Source: Paracoccaceae bacterium (GTDB lineage Bacteria > Pseudomonadota > Alphaproteobacteria > Rhodobacterales > Rhodobacteraceae). Taken from it: a DNA stretch of 64,000 nucleotides. Under the pieces are notes generated by a model, which saw only the letters and a list, made by a program, of their open reading frames with translations, was not told the DNA's origin and searched no databases. Shown one piece after another: positions 16,891 through 26,932 of the stretch. The position numbers were made by a program, and so were the translations under genes. Positions within the stretch are counted from its first letter, which is position 1; each line of letters opens with the position of its first letter. Where the stretch lies: positions 499,781 to 563,780 of the forward strand of contig JAAFAB010000003.1 of NCBI GenBank assembly GCA_018222585.1, in the 5' to 3' direction.

Positions 16891-18060
16891 ATGGCAGGGA
16901 AAGGCGAGCGCGCGCTGGTGATCGGTGGCGGGCCGGCGGGGCTGATGGCCGCCGAAGCCATGGCCGTGGCCGGGCTGGAGGTGCTGGTGGCCGACCGGAT
17001 GCCTTCGCTGGCGCGCAAGCTGCTGATGGCGGGGAAGTCGGGGCTGAACCTGACCAGGGCAGAGCCTCTCGACGATTTTCTGGCGGCCTACGCCCCCTCC
17101 GACTGGCTGCGCCCGATGCTTGAGGCTTTCGGGCCTGACGACGTGCAGGATTGGGCGCGGGAACTGGGACAGGATCTGTTCACCGGCTCGACGGGGCGGG
17201 TCTTTCCGAAGGTGATCAAAGCCTCGCCGCTGCTGCGCGCCTGGCTGCGGCGCCTCGACGGGTCGGGCGTGCAGGTGGCGACACGATGGGACTGGCAGGG
17301 GTTCGACGGCGACGAGGTGGTCTTTGCCACGCCGGAAGGGGAGCAGCGGTTGCGCCCCCCGGTCGCCGTGCTGGCGGTCGGCGGGGGAAGCTGGGCGCGG
17401 CTTGGCTCTGACGGGGGGTGGGTGCGGCACCTGGAGCAGGTCGCACCGTTCGAGCCCTCGAACTGCGGGTTCCGGCGAGGCTGGTCCCCTCACATGCAGG
17501 CCCATTTCGGGGCGCCGGTGAAGGCGGTCAGCCTGCGCGCGGGGGCGCAGGAAAGCCGGGGCGAATTCGTGATCTCGCGGCAGGGCGTCGAGGGTGGCGG
17601 GATCTATGCGCTGTCCGCCGCCCTGCGTGGGGGCGCCGCCCTGGAGGTGGACCTGTTCCCCGATCTCTCGACCGGGGCGCTTGCCGCGAAGCTGGGCAAG
17701 CAGCGCAGGGGTGAGAGCGCGGGCAACCGGCTGCGCAAGCTGGGGCTGGATCCGGTGAAACGGGCGCTGGTGATGGAACTGCTGCGGCCGCTGCCCTCGG
17801 GGGCGGCGCTGGCCGGGGCGCTGAAGGCTTTGCCGCTGGCGCTGGAGGGGCCGCAGGAGATCGACCGGGCGATCTCGACCGCCGGCGGGCTGACGCGCGG
17901 GGCACTGGACGACCGGCTGATGTTGCGCGCCCGGCCCGGCATTTTCGCGGCCGGAGAGATGCTGGACTGGGACGCGCCGACCGGGGGCTACCTGCTGACC
18001 GCCTGCCTTGCGACCGGCCTCTGGGCCGGCCGCGCGGCGGCGGATTACGCGCTGGCCTGA
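16891..18060 (+). CDS. HI0933/TIGR03862-type NAD(P)/FAD-dependent flavoprotein
   Basis: 389 residues. The Rossmann dinucleotide motif VIGGGPAGLMAAEAM is at ~8-22; KSGLNLT, STGRVFPK and the C-terminal GIFAAGEMLDWDAPTGGYLLTACLATG block are family signatures of the BaiN/HI0933-like flavoproteins. Likely a soluble FAD oxidoreductase of unknown substrate. I prefer the ATG at 16891 (GAGGA 8 nt upstream), although ATGs at 16870 and 16873 are in frame. Its 3' end overlaps the convergent GST gene by 16 nt. Confidence 0.88.
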   Translation: MAGKGERALVIGGGPAGLMAAEAMAVAGLEVLVADRMPSLARKLLMAGKSGLNLTRAEPLDDFLAAYAPSDWLRPMLEAFGPDDVQDWARELGQDLFTGSTGRVFPKVIKASPLLRAWLRRLDGSGVQVATRWDWQGFDGDEVVFATPEGEQRLRPPVAVLAVGGGSWARLGSDGGWVRHLEQVAPFEPSNCGFRRGWSPHMQAHFGAPVKAVSLRAGAQESRGEFVISRQGVEGGGIYALSAALRGGAALEVDLFPDLSTGALAAKLGKQRRGESAGNRLRKLGLDPVKRALVMELLRPLPSGAALAGALKALPLALEGPQEIDRAISTAGGLTRGALDDRLMLRARPGIFAAGEMLDWDAPTGGYLLTACLATGLWAGRAAADYALA

Positions 18061-18665
18061 GTTTCGGCCAGCATCGCCTTTTCCGAGGCGACGGCGCGGC
18101 GGTAGGCGTCGCGCCCGCGCATCCTTGCGGCATAGGCCAGCAGCGTCTCGCTCGGTACCTCGAATTTCGCCACCGCGGCCCAGTTGAGGCAGTGGGTCAG
18201 CAGCAGGTCGGGCACGGTCATCTGGTCGCCCATCAGGAAATCGCCCTTCATCCGGCCGGCCAGCACGTCGCAGTTGCGGGCGAATTCCCAGGCCAGCGTC
18301 GGCTTGACCTCGGGCACGCGGCGCTCTTTCGGCAGGATGAAGCTGTGGCGGGCGGCGGCCCAGACCTGGCCCTCCAGCTCGTCCACGATCTGCTGGGTGA
18401 TGCCGTCCTGCTGGGCCCGGGCGATGCTGCCCGCCGGGGCCGTCAGCCTGCCGGTGCTGTCGGCCAGCCAGGTCAGGATGGCCACCGAATCGGTCAGCGG
18501 CACATCCTCGACCACCAACACCGGCAGCTTGCCCAGCGGGGACTTGCCGCGCACCAGGTCGTCATGGGGCTGCGCGTGCTGGCGCTGGTAGGGCAGGCCC
18601 AGCTCTTCCAGCATCCACAGGACGCGGAACGTGCGGTTGTTGGCGCCGCCGATGAGCGTGTACAT
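18045..18665 (-). CDS. Glutathione S-transferase family protein
   Basis: 206 residues. Thioredoxin-like N-terminal domain (MYTLIGGANNRTFRVLWMLEELGLPYQ; SPLGKLPVLVVEDVPLTDSVAIL with the cis-Pro and Glu/Asp-Ser glutathione site), then an all-helical C-terminal domain containing MTVPDLLLTHCLNW. Asn/Arg replace the usual catalytic Ser/Cys, as in several alphaproteobacterial GSTs. The ATG at 18665 follows GAGGAAG. Substrate unknown. Confidence 0.92.
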   Translation of the reverse strand: MYTLIGGANNRTFRVLWMLEELGLPYQRQHAQPHDDLVRGKSPLGKLPVLVVEDVPLTDSVAILTWLADSTGRLTAPAGSIARAQQDGITQQIVDELEGQVWAAARHSFILPKERRVPEVKPTLAWEFARNCDVLAGRMKGDFLMGDQMTVPDLLLTHCLNWAAVAKFEVPSETLLAYAARMRGRDAYRRAVASEKAMLAETQASA

Positions 18666-18742
18666 GGTCTTCCTCCCTCTTTCCTGCCGCGAGGGAAGCG
18701 CGGATCGCGGCGAAATGCCAGCCTTTCGCTGCGTCCGCAGGA

Positions 18743-19771
18743 TCAGCGCGCACGGCCCAGCATGGCCAGCCGGATCAGCATCCGTTCCACCAGCGCCATG
18801 TCCGGTGCCGTCGCCCCGGCCGAGCGCAGGGCGAGGTCGGTCTCGATCACCAGCGACAGCGCCTGTTCCAGCTTCGGGGCGCCCCAGGCCCCGGCCTGGC
18901 GCATGATCCGGTCCCGGCGCGGCCCGAACACCGGCGGGCGCAGCTTGCCGATGCCCTCGCCGGCGCCGCCGGGATGCGAGGCGACGGCGTAGAGGGTGCG
19001 GAAATGGCGCAGCGCGGCGATGCACAGGCCCGTCGGATTGACCCCCTGGGCCTTGAGCCGGCGCATGACGGGGCCGATCTCGGCGGCGCGGGCCTCGGCG
19101 ACGGCGTGCAGCACATCGTCCAGCTCGGCCTCGGTCGAGGCGGGGGCGCAGAGGGCGATCTCGGCGCCGGTCAGCGGGGTGTCATCGCCGTGCTTGTAGA
19201 GCGCGATCTTCTCGACCGTCTGGCGGAAGTCGCCGGGATCCAGCGCCAGGGCGAGGTTGGTCAGGTCGCGCAAGGACTCGGGCGGCAGCTTGCGCAGGCC
19301 CGCCTTGTTCAGCGTCGCCTCGATTTCCTCGCGGCTTGGCGGATCGTCGTAGATGCCGCAGGCATGGGCGTTGCGATGGCCCTCGAAGGCCTTGCGGATC
19401 TTCGACGTGGGCTTCAGCTGCCCGGCGGTAATCACCAGTTGCGCATCGCCCGGCTGCCATTCCTCCAGCGCGGCGAGGATCGCCGGGGCGCAGGTCTCGG
19501 TCGCTTCTTCGACGAAGACGACACGGGGGCCGGGGAAGAAGCTTTGCGCCTTCATGGCGTCGATCAGTCTGGCGGTATCGCGGCGCAGCTCATTGCCCTG
19601 CATCCGGCTCAGGCGCATTTCCTCGTCAGCCTGGGGGCCGGTCAGATTGGCGATGATCTCCTGCCGCCTGAGGGCGATTCGCATCGCGTCGGGGCCGTAG
19701 AGCAGGATGCCCGTGCTGCTGGCGTCGGGTTTCCCGGCATAGCGGGCGATCTCGCGGGAAGCGAGCTTCAT
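18743..19771 (-). CDS. holA: DNA polymerase III subunit delta
   Basis: 342 residues with HolA features: a degenerate AAA+ N-terminal domain (GILLYGPDAMRIALRRQEI), the SFFPGPRVVFVEEAT strand, and a helical C-terminal collar domain. It opens the beta clamp within the clamp loader. The start overlaps the lptE stop by ATGA; operon order leuS-lptE-holA is standard. Confidence 0.93.
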   Translation of the reverse strand: MKLASREIARYAGKPDASSTGILLYGPDAMRIALRRQEIIANLTGPQADEEMRLSRMQGNELRRDTARLIDAMKAQSFFPGPRVVFVEEATETCAPAILAALEEWQPGDAQLVITAGQLKPTSKIRKAFEGHRNAHACGIYDDPPSREEIEATLNKAGLRKLPPESLRDLTNLALALDPGDFRQTVEKIALYKHGDDTPLTGAEIALCAPASTEAELDDVLHAVAEARAAEIGPVMRRLKAQGVNPTGLCIAALRHFRTLYAVASHPGGAGEGIGKLRPPVFGPRRDRIMRQAGAWGAPKLEQALSLVIETDLALRSAGATAPDMALVERMLIRLAMLGRAR

Positions 19772-20277
19772 GTCCGCGCCGAGGGCACCGGAGGCATCTC
19801 GGCCACCAGCCGGGTCAGCAGCAGGTCGGACAGGATCACCACCAGCCGGGCGCGGGCATCGGCCTTGGCGGCCTGGGTGGCGACGGTCGAGCCGGTGGCG
19901 GAATAGCCGGTGAAGCTGGTCACCTCCCCCGTGGTCAGCTCATGGTCCGCGGCATCGCGCAGGGTATAGGCCAGCCGCCCCGAGACCCGGTAGCGCGTGG
20001 TCGCATTCGCGGTGGTCACCGCCAGGCGGCTTTCGGTCAAGCGCAGGGTGAGGTCGAGGGCGAAATCGGGCGCGGTGGCCCGGCCCAGCCGTCCCTCCAG
20101 CTCGCGGATCAGCTGGTAGCTTTCTTCCGAGTTCGGCTCGGGCAGGGCGGTGCGGCCATGCAGGCGCGAGGCCGCGCCGCCGGGCGCGTAGACCGGCGAG
20201 AAGCCACAGGCAGAGACCCCCGCAAGCCCGAGACCTGCGATGAGTTTCAATGCGTTACGTCGATCAGACAACCACAT
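19768..20277 (-). CDS. lptE: LPS assembly lipoprotein LptE
   Basis: 169 residues. The hydrophobic leader ends in [11 protein letters not shown]: lipobox Cys24, followed by the LptE-typical CGF-PVY sequence. The rest is a short alpha/beta domain with [14 protein letters not shown]. It plugs the LptD barrel and helps deliver LPS to the outer membrane. The start overlaps the leuS end by 14 nt, and its stop overlaps holA. Confidence 0.9.
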   Translation of the reverse strand: MWLSDRRNALKLIAGLGLAGVSACGFSPVYAPGGAASRLHGRTALPEPNSEESYQLIRELEGRLGRATAPDFALDLTLRLTESRLAVTTANATTRYRVSGRLAYTLRDAADHELTTGEVTSFTGYSATGSTVATQAAKADARARLVVILSDLLLTRLVAEMPPVPSART

Positions 20278-22825
20278 TCACGACCCGCCCGGGGACGACG
20301 ATGATCTTCTTGGGCTGGGCCCCGTCCAGCGTCCTGATGACACCATCGCTGGCCAGCGCCAGCTTTTCAACCTCGTCCTTGGGCATGTCCTTGGGCACGG
20401 TGATCTCGCCGCGCCGCTTGCCGTTGACCTGGATCGGCAGGGTGACGTTCTGCTCGACCAGCATGGCCTCGTCGGCGACGGGCCAAGCTGCCTGGGCGAT
20501 CAGCCCCGTGCCGCCGAGGATCTGCCACATCTCTTCCGCCAGGTGCGGCGTCATCGGCGACATCAGCTGCGCCAGCACCTTCAGCGCCTCGCGCTTGGCC
20601 TCGGAACCCGCCTTCGACTTCTGGATCGCGTTGGTGAAGCCGTAGAGCTTGGCGATGGAGGCATTGAAGCCGAAGCTTTCCACGCCCAGGGTCACATCGC
20701 GGATCGCCTTGTGGGTTTCGCGCAGCAGGGTCTCATCCTCGGTGGCATTGGCCGGGGCGTCGCCCAGCTCGGCCGCCAGGCGCCAGACCCGGGCGAGGTG
20801 CTTGCTGGCCGCCTCGGCGCCCGCTGCGGTCCATTCCACGTCACGCTCGGGCGGAGAGTCGGACAGCACGAACCAGCGCGCGGTGTCGGCGCCGTACTGG
20901 TCGATGATCGCCACCGGATCGACGACGTTGTTCTTCGACTTCGACATCTTGGCCGAGGGGATGATCTGCACCTCGGTCCCGTCCTTGAGGAAGCCCTTGC
21001 CGTCGCGCAGCTCGACATCCTCGGGGTAGTGGAAGACCGGGCGGCCGTCCTTTTCGGTCTTGTAGATCGCGTGGGTCACCATGCCCTGCGTGAACAGCGC
21101 GTCGAAGGGCTCGGAGGACTTCTGCGGCAGGTGGCCGCAGATCTGCATCGCCCGGGCGAAGAAGCGCGAATACAGCAGGTGCAGGATCGCGTGTTCGATG
21201 CCGCCGATGTACTGGTCGACGTTCATCCAGTACTCGGCCTCGGCCATCTCGATCGGCGTTTCGGCGCGCGGAGAGGTGAAGCGGGCGAAGTACCAGGACG
21301 AATCGACGAAGGTGTCCATCGTGTCCGTCTCGCGCTTGGCGGGCTTGCCGCAGGCGGGGCAGGCGCAGTCGCGCCAGGTCGGGTGGCGGTCCAGCGGGTT
21401 GCCGGGCACCGAGAAGTCGATCGGCTTGTCGCCCTCGTCATAGGGCAGCTGGATCGGCAGGTTTTCTTTCTTCTCGGGCACCACGCCGCAATCGTCGCAA
21501 TGGACGACGGGAATCGGGCAGCCCCAGTAGCGCTGACGGCTGAGTCCCCAGTCGCGCAGGCGGAACTTGGTCACGCCCTGGCCGATGCCCTTTTCCTCGG
21601 CATAGGCGACGGTGGCGTCGATGGCCTCGTTGCCGGTCATGATGTCCTCGCCCGCGACCTTGCGGGTGAAGCGCACTTTCTCGGGTTTCGGCGGCACATA
21701 GGCGCCCTTGGCGGGATACTCGCCCTCGACCGGCTCGAAGACCGGGGTGATCGGCAGGTCGTACTTGGAGGCGAACTCATGGTCGCGCTCGTCGTGCGCA
21801 GGCACGCCGAAGATGGCGCCGGTGCCGTAGTCCATCAGGATGAAGTTGGCGATCCAGACCGGCAGCTTCCAGTCCGGATCAAGCGGATGGGTGACGGTCA
21901 GCCCGGTGTCATAGCCCAGCTTCTCGGCGGTCTCGATGGCCTCTTCCGTGGTGCCGCCCTTGCGCGCCTCGGCGCAGAAGGCGGCGACCTTCGGATCCTT
22001 CGCCTCAAGCGCCTTGGCCAGCGGGTGATCGGGCGAGATGCCGACGAAGCTGGCGCCCATCAGGGTGTCGGGGCGGGTGGTATAGACCTCGATCTGCTCG
22101 AAGCCCTCGGCGGGTGCGGTCAGATCCCAGGCGAACTGCAGGCCACGGCTCTTGCCGATCCAGTTGGCCTGCATGGTCTTCACCTTGGCGGGCCAGTTGT
22201 CGAGACCGTCGAGCGCGGAGAGCAGATCTTCGGAGAAGTCCGAGATCTTGAAGAACCATTGCGTCAGCTCCTTGCGCTCGACCAGCGCGCCGGACCGCCA
22301 GCCGCGGCCGTCCTCGACCTGCTCATTCGCCAGCACAGTCATGTCTACGGGATCCCAGTTCACCACGGCGTTCTTGCGGTAGACCAGGCCCTTTTCGAGG
22401 AAGTCGAGGAACAGCGCCTGCTGCTGGCCGTAGTATTCCGGGTCGCAGGTGGCGAACATCCGGCTCCAGTCGAGGCCGAAGCCAAGCGGCTTCATCTGCT
22501 CGACCATGGTGTCGATGTTGGAATAGGTCCAGTCCTTCGGGTGGCCGCCATTGGCCATTGCGGCGTTTTCGGCGGGCATCCCGAAGGCGTCGAAGCCCAT
22601 GGGATGCAGCACGTTATGCCCGGTGGACAGCTTGTAGCGCGCGATCACGTCGCCCATCGTGTAGTTGCGCACGTGGCCGATGTGGATGCGCCCCGAGGGG
22701 TAGGGGAACATCTCCAGCACGTAGTACTTCGGCTTGTCGCCGTCGCGGCGGGCACGGAAGACCTGGGCGTCGTCCCAGGCCTTTTGCCATTTCGGTTCGA
22801 TTTCGGCGGCGGAATAGCGCGACAT
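20264..22825 (-). CDS. leuS: Leucyl-tRNA synthetase
   Basis: 853 residues, normal for bacterial LeuRS. The HIGH element is at 48-51 ([12 protein letters not shown]), the KMSKS loop near 622-626 (AKMSKSKNN), the CP1 editing domain lies between (with T-rich [11 protein letters not shown]), and there is a zinc-finger-like CDDCGVVP...CPACGKP insertion. The ATG at 22825 is chosen because the family begins MSRY-x-A-x-E-IEPKWQ, with GAGGG upstream; an earlier in-frame ATG adds 19 unsupported residues. First gene of the leuS-lptE-holA operon. Confidence 0.98.
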   Translation of the reverse strand: MSRYSAAEIEPKWQKAWDDAQVFRARRDGDKPKYYVLEMFPYPSGRIHIGHVRNYTMGDVIARYKLSTGHNVLHPMGFDAFGMPAENAAMANGGHPKDWTYSNIDTMVEQMKPLGFGLDWSRMFATCDPEYYGQQQALFLDFLEKGLVYRKNAVVNWDPVDMTVLANEQVEDGRGWRSGALVERKELTQWFFKISDFSEDLLSALDGLDNWPAKVKTMQANWIGKSRGLQFAWDLTAPAEGFEQIEVYTTRPDTLMGASFVGISPDHPLAKALEAKDPKVAAFCAEARKGGTTEEAIETAEKLGYDTGLTVTHPLDPDWKLPVWIANFILMDYGTGAIFGVPAHDERDHEFASKYDLPITPVFEPVEGEYPAKGAYVPPKPEKVRFTRKVAGEDIMTGNEAIDATVAYAEEKGIGQGVTKFRLRDWGLSRQRYWGCPIPVVHCDDCGVVPEKKENLPIQLPYDEGDKPIDFSVPGNPLDRHPTWRDCACPACGKPAKRETDTMDTFVDSSWYFARFTSPRAETPIEMAEAEYWMNVDQYIGGIEHAILHLLYSRFFARAMQICGHLPQKSSEPFDALFTQGMVTHAIYKTEKDGRPVFHYPEDVELRDGKGFLKDGTEVQIIPSAKMSKSKNNVVDPVAIIDQYGADTARWFVLSDSPPERDVEWTAAGAEAASKHLARVWRLAAELGDAPANATEDETLLRETHKAIRDVTLGVESFGFNASIAKLYGFTNAIQKSKAGSEAKREALKVLAQLMSPMTPHLAEEMWQILGGTGLIAQAAWPVADEAMLVEQNVTLPIQVNGKRRGEITVPKDMPKDEVEKLALASDGVIRTLDGAQPKKIIVVPGRVVNVVV

Positions 22826-22961
22826 TTCGGGCCCTCGGATGCGTCTGGCGTCTGGCGGGGTTGATATTGTGCCCGCGCCCAAGGGTCCAGCCCTTTGCGC
22901 GCAGGCGGCTTTTCAAGCCGGGGCGCGCGTGGTTCACTGGCGCGGTTCGCGGAGGCAGACC

Positions 22962-24218
22962 TTGAATATCCTTTTCATCCACCAGAACTTTCCCGGCCAG
23001 TTCAAGCATCTCTCCGTCGCCCTGGCCGCGCGCGGTCATCAGGTGACGGCGCTGACGCTGAGGGTGAAGCAGGCGACCAGCTGGAAGGGCGTGCGGGTGC
23101 TGCCCTATGCGATCGCGCGCAAGGGCGGCCAGCAGCTGCATCCCTGGATGCTGGACATGGACAGCAAGGTGACCCGGGGCGAGGCCTGCTATCGCGCCGC
23201 GATGAAGCTGAAGGAACAGGGCTACCACCCGGATGTCATCATCGCCCATCACGGATGGGGCGAATCGCTGTTCCTGCGCGATGTCTGGCCCCGCGCCCGG
23301 CTGGGCATCTACTGCGAGCTCTACCACCTCGCCGGCTACCCGCACCTGGGCTTCGACCCCGAGTTCCAGTCGCCCCAGGCCGGCGCCGAGGCGCTGCGAA
23401 TCCGCCTCAAGAACCTCAACAACCACATGCATTTCGACATCGCCCAGGCCGGGATCTCACCCACCCTGTTCCAGGCCGAGACCTTCCCCCCTGCCTTCCG
23501 CGACCGGATCAGCGTCATCCATGACGGGATCGACACGGCGCAGGTGAAGGCGGATCCCGGGGTGCGCTTCGCCCTCGGCGACCGGGTGCTGACCCGCGAG
23601 GACGAGGTGGTGACCTTCGTCAACCGCAACCTCGAACCCTATCGCGGCTACCATATCTTCATGCGCGCCCTGCCGCGCCTGCTGCGCGAACGCCCGCAGG
23701 CGCAGATCCTGATCACCGGCGGCGACGGCACCTCCTACGGGGCGAAACCGCCCGCCGGGAAGACCTGGAAACAGATCTTCATCGACGAGGTGCGCGGCCA
23801 GATCCCGGATGAAGACTGGGCCCGGGTGCATTTCCTCGGCCGCATTCCCTATGACCGCTTCCTCGACATGCTCAGGCTGTCGCGCTGCCATGTCTACCTG
23901 ACCTATCCCTTCGTCCTCTCCTGGTCGCTGCTGGAAGCCATGGCGACCGAGACCCCCATCGTCGCCTCGGATACCGCGCCGCTGCGCGAGGCGATCACCC
24001 ATGATGTGACCGGGCGACTGGTCGATTTCTTCGACCCCGCCGCGCTGGTGGATCAGGTCTGCACCCTGCTTGACGATGCCCCGGCGCGGGCCCGCCTCGG
24101 CGCCGCCGCCCGCGATCATGTCCTGAAGACCTACGACCTGGAGAGCATCTGCCTGCCCCGGCAGATCGCCTGGGTCGAGGCACTGGCTGACCTGCCCGTC
24201 CCGGGTCTGCCGGACTGA
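22962..24218 (+). CDS. Glycosyltransferase family 4 protein
   Basis: 418 residues, GT-B fold. The N-terminal acceptor domain starts LNILFIHQNFPGQFKHL; the C-terminal donor domain has VTFVNRNLEPYRGYHIFMRALP, DRFLDMLRLSRCHVYLTYPFVLSWSLLEAMATETPIVASD, the usual GT4 sugar-nucleotide binding region. The start is a TTG at 22962 with GGAGG 6 nt upstream; no ATG is suitable without adding 41 residues that overlap the leuS promoter. Likely surface polysaccharide synthesis; acceptor unknown. Divergent from leuS. Confidence 0.9.
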   Translation: MNILFIHQNFPGQFKHLSVALAARGHQVTALTLRVKQATSWKGVRVLPYAIARKGGQQLHPWMLDMDSKVTRGEACYRAAMKLKEQGYHPDVIIAHHGWGESLFLRDVWPRARLGIYCELYHLAGYPHLGFDPEFQSPQAGAEALRIRLKNLNNHMHFDIAQAGISPTLFQAETFPPAFRDRISVIHDGIDTAQVKADPGVRFALGDRVLTREDEVVTFVNRNLEPYRGYHIFMRALPRLLRERPQAQILITGGDGTSYGAKPPAGKTWKQIFIDEVRGQIPDEDWARVHFLGRIPYDRFLDMLRLSRCHVYLTYPFVLSWSLLEAMATETPIVASDTAPLREAITHDVTGRLVDFFDPAALVDQVCTLLDDAPARARLGAAARDHVLKTYDLESICLPRQIAWVEALADLPVPGLPD

Positions 24219-24246
24219 GCGGGTCTGTCGATCCCTGCGGGATCGT

Positions 24247-24280
24247 GCCTCCGGCGGGAGTATTTATGGCCATCGAATGG
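24247..24280 (+). repeat. Dispersed repeat, locus D (second tail type)
   Basis: GCCTCCGGCGGGAGTATTT followed by the alternative tail GGCCATCGAATGG rather than CAGCCTGGTGATG. It lies between convergent glycosyltransferase and DUF3576 genes. No hairpin pair precedes it. Confidence 0.75.
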
Positions 24281-24469
24281 ATGGAAGGGGCGCCTGTTTG
24301 CTGTCCGATGGCTGAAAAGACCGCGGGGGCGCCCGCGAAAACGGACGTGGGCAGGGCGCCCCGTGACGTTTGTGTGCGGCCAAACGGCGACGGTTACCAA
24401 TGTCGCCATACGGCGACGGGGGCAGAGCCCCCCGGCCCTGCCCCCGTCAAAACGCGAAATTTCAGCAGA

Positions 24470-24940
24470 TCAGAAGTTGCGGTCGCCGACACGCAGCTGG
24501 CGGGCGCGGGTCAGGATGGCATCTTCGACCGCGCGCTGCGTGCCTTCCGCCACCGGGGCGCCGCCACGGGTCTGGATCGACACGTTCAGCGAACGCGCCT
24601 CAAGCGCCGGGTCCGAGATATAGACCGTGGCGCGATAGGCGCGGCCACCGCCCGGAGGCGTGCCGTAGCCGAAGGTGATGACGCCGGTGAAGGGGTCGAT
24701 GGTCTCGACCGGCAGGAAGTTCAGCACCTCAAGCGAGGCATTCCAGAGGTAGCGGTTCACCGCCACCTTGGTGCCGTCATCGCGCTGGTTGAACATGTCC
24801 CAGATCGTCTCGCGCTGCTGCAGCTGCTCCGAAGGGGTCGGCCCGGCCTGCTGGTTCGAGCCCCCGCAGGCCGCAAGGGCCAGCAGGCTGGTCACGGCCG
24901 CGCCGCGGGCGATCATTCGGATTGCGCGAGAAGTGATCAT
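24470..24940 (-). CDS. DUF3576 lipoprotein
   Basis: 156 residues. The signal peptide ends in LLALAACGGS (lipobox). The mature part begins with a polar linker, then RETIWDMFNQRDDGTKVAVNRYLWNASLEVLNFLPVETIDPFTGVITFGYG and YRATVYISDPALEARSL, matching DUF3576 proteins of alphaproteobacteria. Predicted outer-membrane or periplasmic lipoprotein of unknown role. Confidence 0.9.
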   Translation of the reverse strand: MITSRAIRMIARGAAVTSLLALAACGGSNQQAGPTPSEQLQQRETIWDMFNQRDDGTKVAVNRYLWNASLEVLNFLPVETIDPFTGVITFGYGTPPGGGRAYRATVYISDPALEARSLNVSIQTRGGAPVAEGTQRAVEDAILTRARQLRVGDRNF

Positions 24941-25140
24941 GCTTCGGCCCCGTACTGATTGGTCCCTCCCGATCTATCGAAGGCGTCCCTTCGGGGCAAG
25001 CGCCTTTCAGATCCGGCTTTTACCGCCCGCGGGAGCGCGCGCAGCACGAAAGCCTTGCGCCGGATCCCCGCCCGGGGCGGCCACTGTGGCAGCTTTGCAC
25101 CAATTCGGGCTGGGGATATGTGCCTGCCGGTCGGTCCGCT

Positions 25141-25177
25141 TGCCAAGGCGACGCAAAAAGAGCGAAAGACCTTGGCA
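25141..25177 (+). promoter_or_regulatory. Inverted repeat upstream of the porin gene
   Basis: Perfect 8-bp arms TGCCAAGG (25141-25148) and CCTTGGCA (25170-25177), with a 21-nt A/G-rich spacer, end 53 bp before the porin ATG. It could be a 5'-UTR stem-loop or an operator; the sequence alone does not decide. Confidence 0.45.
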
Positions 25178-25230
25178 TACCCAATGCGGATTCTCCGTTT
25201 TGGGGCAGACTGAGAAACCGAGGGAAACAC

Positions 25231-26061
25231 ATGAAAAAGATTCTCTTTGCAACGACCGCACTGGTCGTGACCGCAGGCGCAGCAGCTGCTGACATCACCA
25301 TCTCCGGCTCCGCCAACATGGGTGTGAAGTACGACGAGAGCCTCGTCGGCGGCGAGACCTTCCTGTACAACGAACTGGACTTCGGCATCAACGCCTCGTC
25401 GACCACCGATTCCGGCATCGAATTCGGCGCCTCGATCGACCTCGACGCGTCCATGACCGACGACACCGCCACCCAGGACCCGGGCTCCTTCGACCCCGAA
25501 GTCTACATCTCCTCGGGCGGCCTGACCCTGACCGTTGGTACCGTTGACCCGGCCACCGATCCCTTCGGCATGGGCGACATCGGCTTCGACGGCATCGGTG
25601 TCGACGACATCGGCGAAGGCGCAGCCACCAAGTCGGACGCCAACGTGTTCGTCGAATACGCCATGGGCGACTACACCTTCTCCGCTTCGGCAGACGGCAC
25701 CACCGGTGACGACTGGGCCGTTGCCTTCCAAGGTTCCGTGTCCGGCCTGGGCTTCGGCGTTGCCTACGAAGAAACCGCTGGCGTGGACAACACCTGGGTT
25801 GACCTGTCCTACGGCTTCGGCGACGTGACCGTCGGCGCCTTCTACGTTGCCTCGACCGACGACGGCTACGGCTTCGAAGTTGCCTACTCCGCTGGCGATC
25901 TGACCGTGAACTTCGCCTACTCGAAGAACGACGGCACCGATGCAGACGCCTACGGCGTTGGCGCTTCCTACGACCTGGGCTCCGGCCTGGCCGTTGCAGG
26001 CGGTGTTGGCGACATCGACGGCGCCACCAAAGCCGACTTCGGCGTGACCATGTCCTTCTAA
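25231..26061 (+). CDS. Gram-negative porin (Rhodobacter type)
   Basis: 276 residues. A 20-residue signal peptide (MKKILFATTALVVTAGAAAA) is followed by alternating beta-strands with aromatic girdles and a C-terminal Phe (TKADFGVTMSF), the outer-membrane assembly signal. Very rich in Asp/Glu/Gly and nearly free of Lys/Arg, typical of marine alphaproteobacterial porins. Codons are strongly biased (GAC, GGC, TCC), which fits high expression. AGGGA precedes the ATG; a strong terminator follows. Confidence 0.95.
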   Translation: MKKILFATTALVVTAGAAAADITISGSANMGVKYDESLVGGETFLYNELDFGINASSTTDSGIEFGASIDLDASMTDDTATQDPGSFDPEVYISSGGLTLTVGTVDPATDPFGMGDIGFDGIGVDDIGEGAATKSDANVFVEYAMGDYTFSASADGTTGDDWAVAFQGSVSGLGFGVAYEETAGVDNTWVDLSYGFGDVTVGAFYVASTDDGYGFEVAYSAGDLTVNFAYSKNDGTDADAYGVGASYDLGSGLAVAGGVGDIDGATKADFGVTMSF

Positions 26062-26090
26062 TAGACCCTACGGTCTATCGGAATTGGGAA

Positions 26091-26116
26091 GGGCGAGCCT
26101 CGGGCTCGCCCTTTCT
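26091..26116 (+). terminator. Rho-independent terminator after the porin gene
   Basis: Perfect 9-bp stem GGGCGAGCC-TCG-GGCTCGCCC followed by TTTCTGCTTT, 30 bp past the stop. A smaller hairpin (ATAGACC/GGTCTAT) precedes it directly after the stop codon. Confidence 0.9.
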
Positions 26117-26181
26117 GCTTTGGGCCCTTCCCTTTTCCGCCCCGCTGATGTTCCTTGACGGCGCAGAAGACGGAGGCCCCC

Positions 26182-26835
26182 ATGTCCCTATCCGAGATCA
26201 CCGCGCGCATCGCCAAGGCCAGTGCCGCCGCCGGGCGCGATGCCGCCAGCGTCAAGCTGATCGCCGTGTCCAAGGTGCAGCCGCTGGAGCGGGTCCGCGC
26301 CGTTCTGGACGAAGGGCACCGCATCTTCGGCGAGAATCGCGTGCAGGAGGCGGCCTCGAAATGGCCCGACTTCCGCGAGCACTACGCGGATGTCGAACTG
26401 CACATCATCGGCCCGCTGCAATCCAACAAGGTACGTCAGGCGATGGAGCTGTCGCAGGCGATCCATTCCGTCGACCGCCCGAAGATCGCCGAGACGATTG
26501 CACGCATCGCCGATGAAACCGGCGCCTGTCCGCAGCTGTTCCTGCAGGTCAACACGGGCGAAGAGCCGCAGAAGGCCGGGGTGCTGCCCGCCGAGGCCGA
26601 TGATTTCGTCGCCCGCTGCCGGGCGCTTTCGCTGCCGGTGGCGGGGCTGATGTGCATCCCCCCGGTCGAGGAAGAGGCCAGCCTGCATTTCGCCCTGCTG
26701 TCCAAGATCGCCGCCCGCAACGGGCTTGAGGGGCTGTCGATGGGCATGTCCGGCGACTTCGAGAAGGCGATCAGCTTCGGCGCGACCCATGTCCGCGTCG
26801 GCTCGGCCATCTTCGGCGACCGCGTGACAACCTGA
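26182..26835 (+). CDS. yggS: YggS-family PLP homeostasis protein
   Basis: 217 residues, alanine-racemase-like barrel domain only. The PLP lysine is in LIAVSKVQP; HIIGPLQSNKVR, FLQVNTGEEPQKAG and LSMGMSGDFEKAISFGATHVRVGSAIFG are family motifs. Binds pyridoxal phosphate and buffers vitamin B6 and amino-acid pools. ATG at 26182 with GGAGG 5 nt upstream. Confidence 0.95.
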   Translation: MSLSEITARIAKASAAAGRDAASVKLIAVSKVQPLERVRAVLDEGHRIFGENRVQEAASKWPDFREHYADVELHIIGPLQSNKVRQAMELSQAIHSVDRPKIAETIARIADETGACPQLFLQVNTGEEPQKAGVLPAEADDFVARCRALSLPVAGLMCIPPVEEEASLHFALLSKIAARNGLEGLSMGMSGDFEKAISFGATHVRVGSAIFGDRVTT

Positions 26836-26932
26836 AAAATCATGGAACCGGGGGCGCCGGGGGTCCGTTGGGGCGGTACGGGCGACAGTGATTGCCCGGT
26901 TCAACCCACTGCAAGACCCGACGGAGGACGTG

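Noticed and set aside
20240-22864. 874-codon open frame on the plus strand opposite leuS
   Set aside because: It mirrors leuS exactly; GC-rich codon bias leaves the antisense frame open. No protein motif and no ribosome site.
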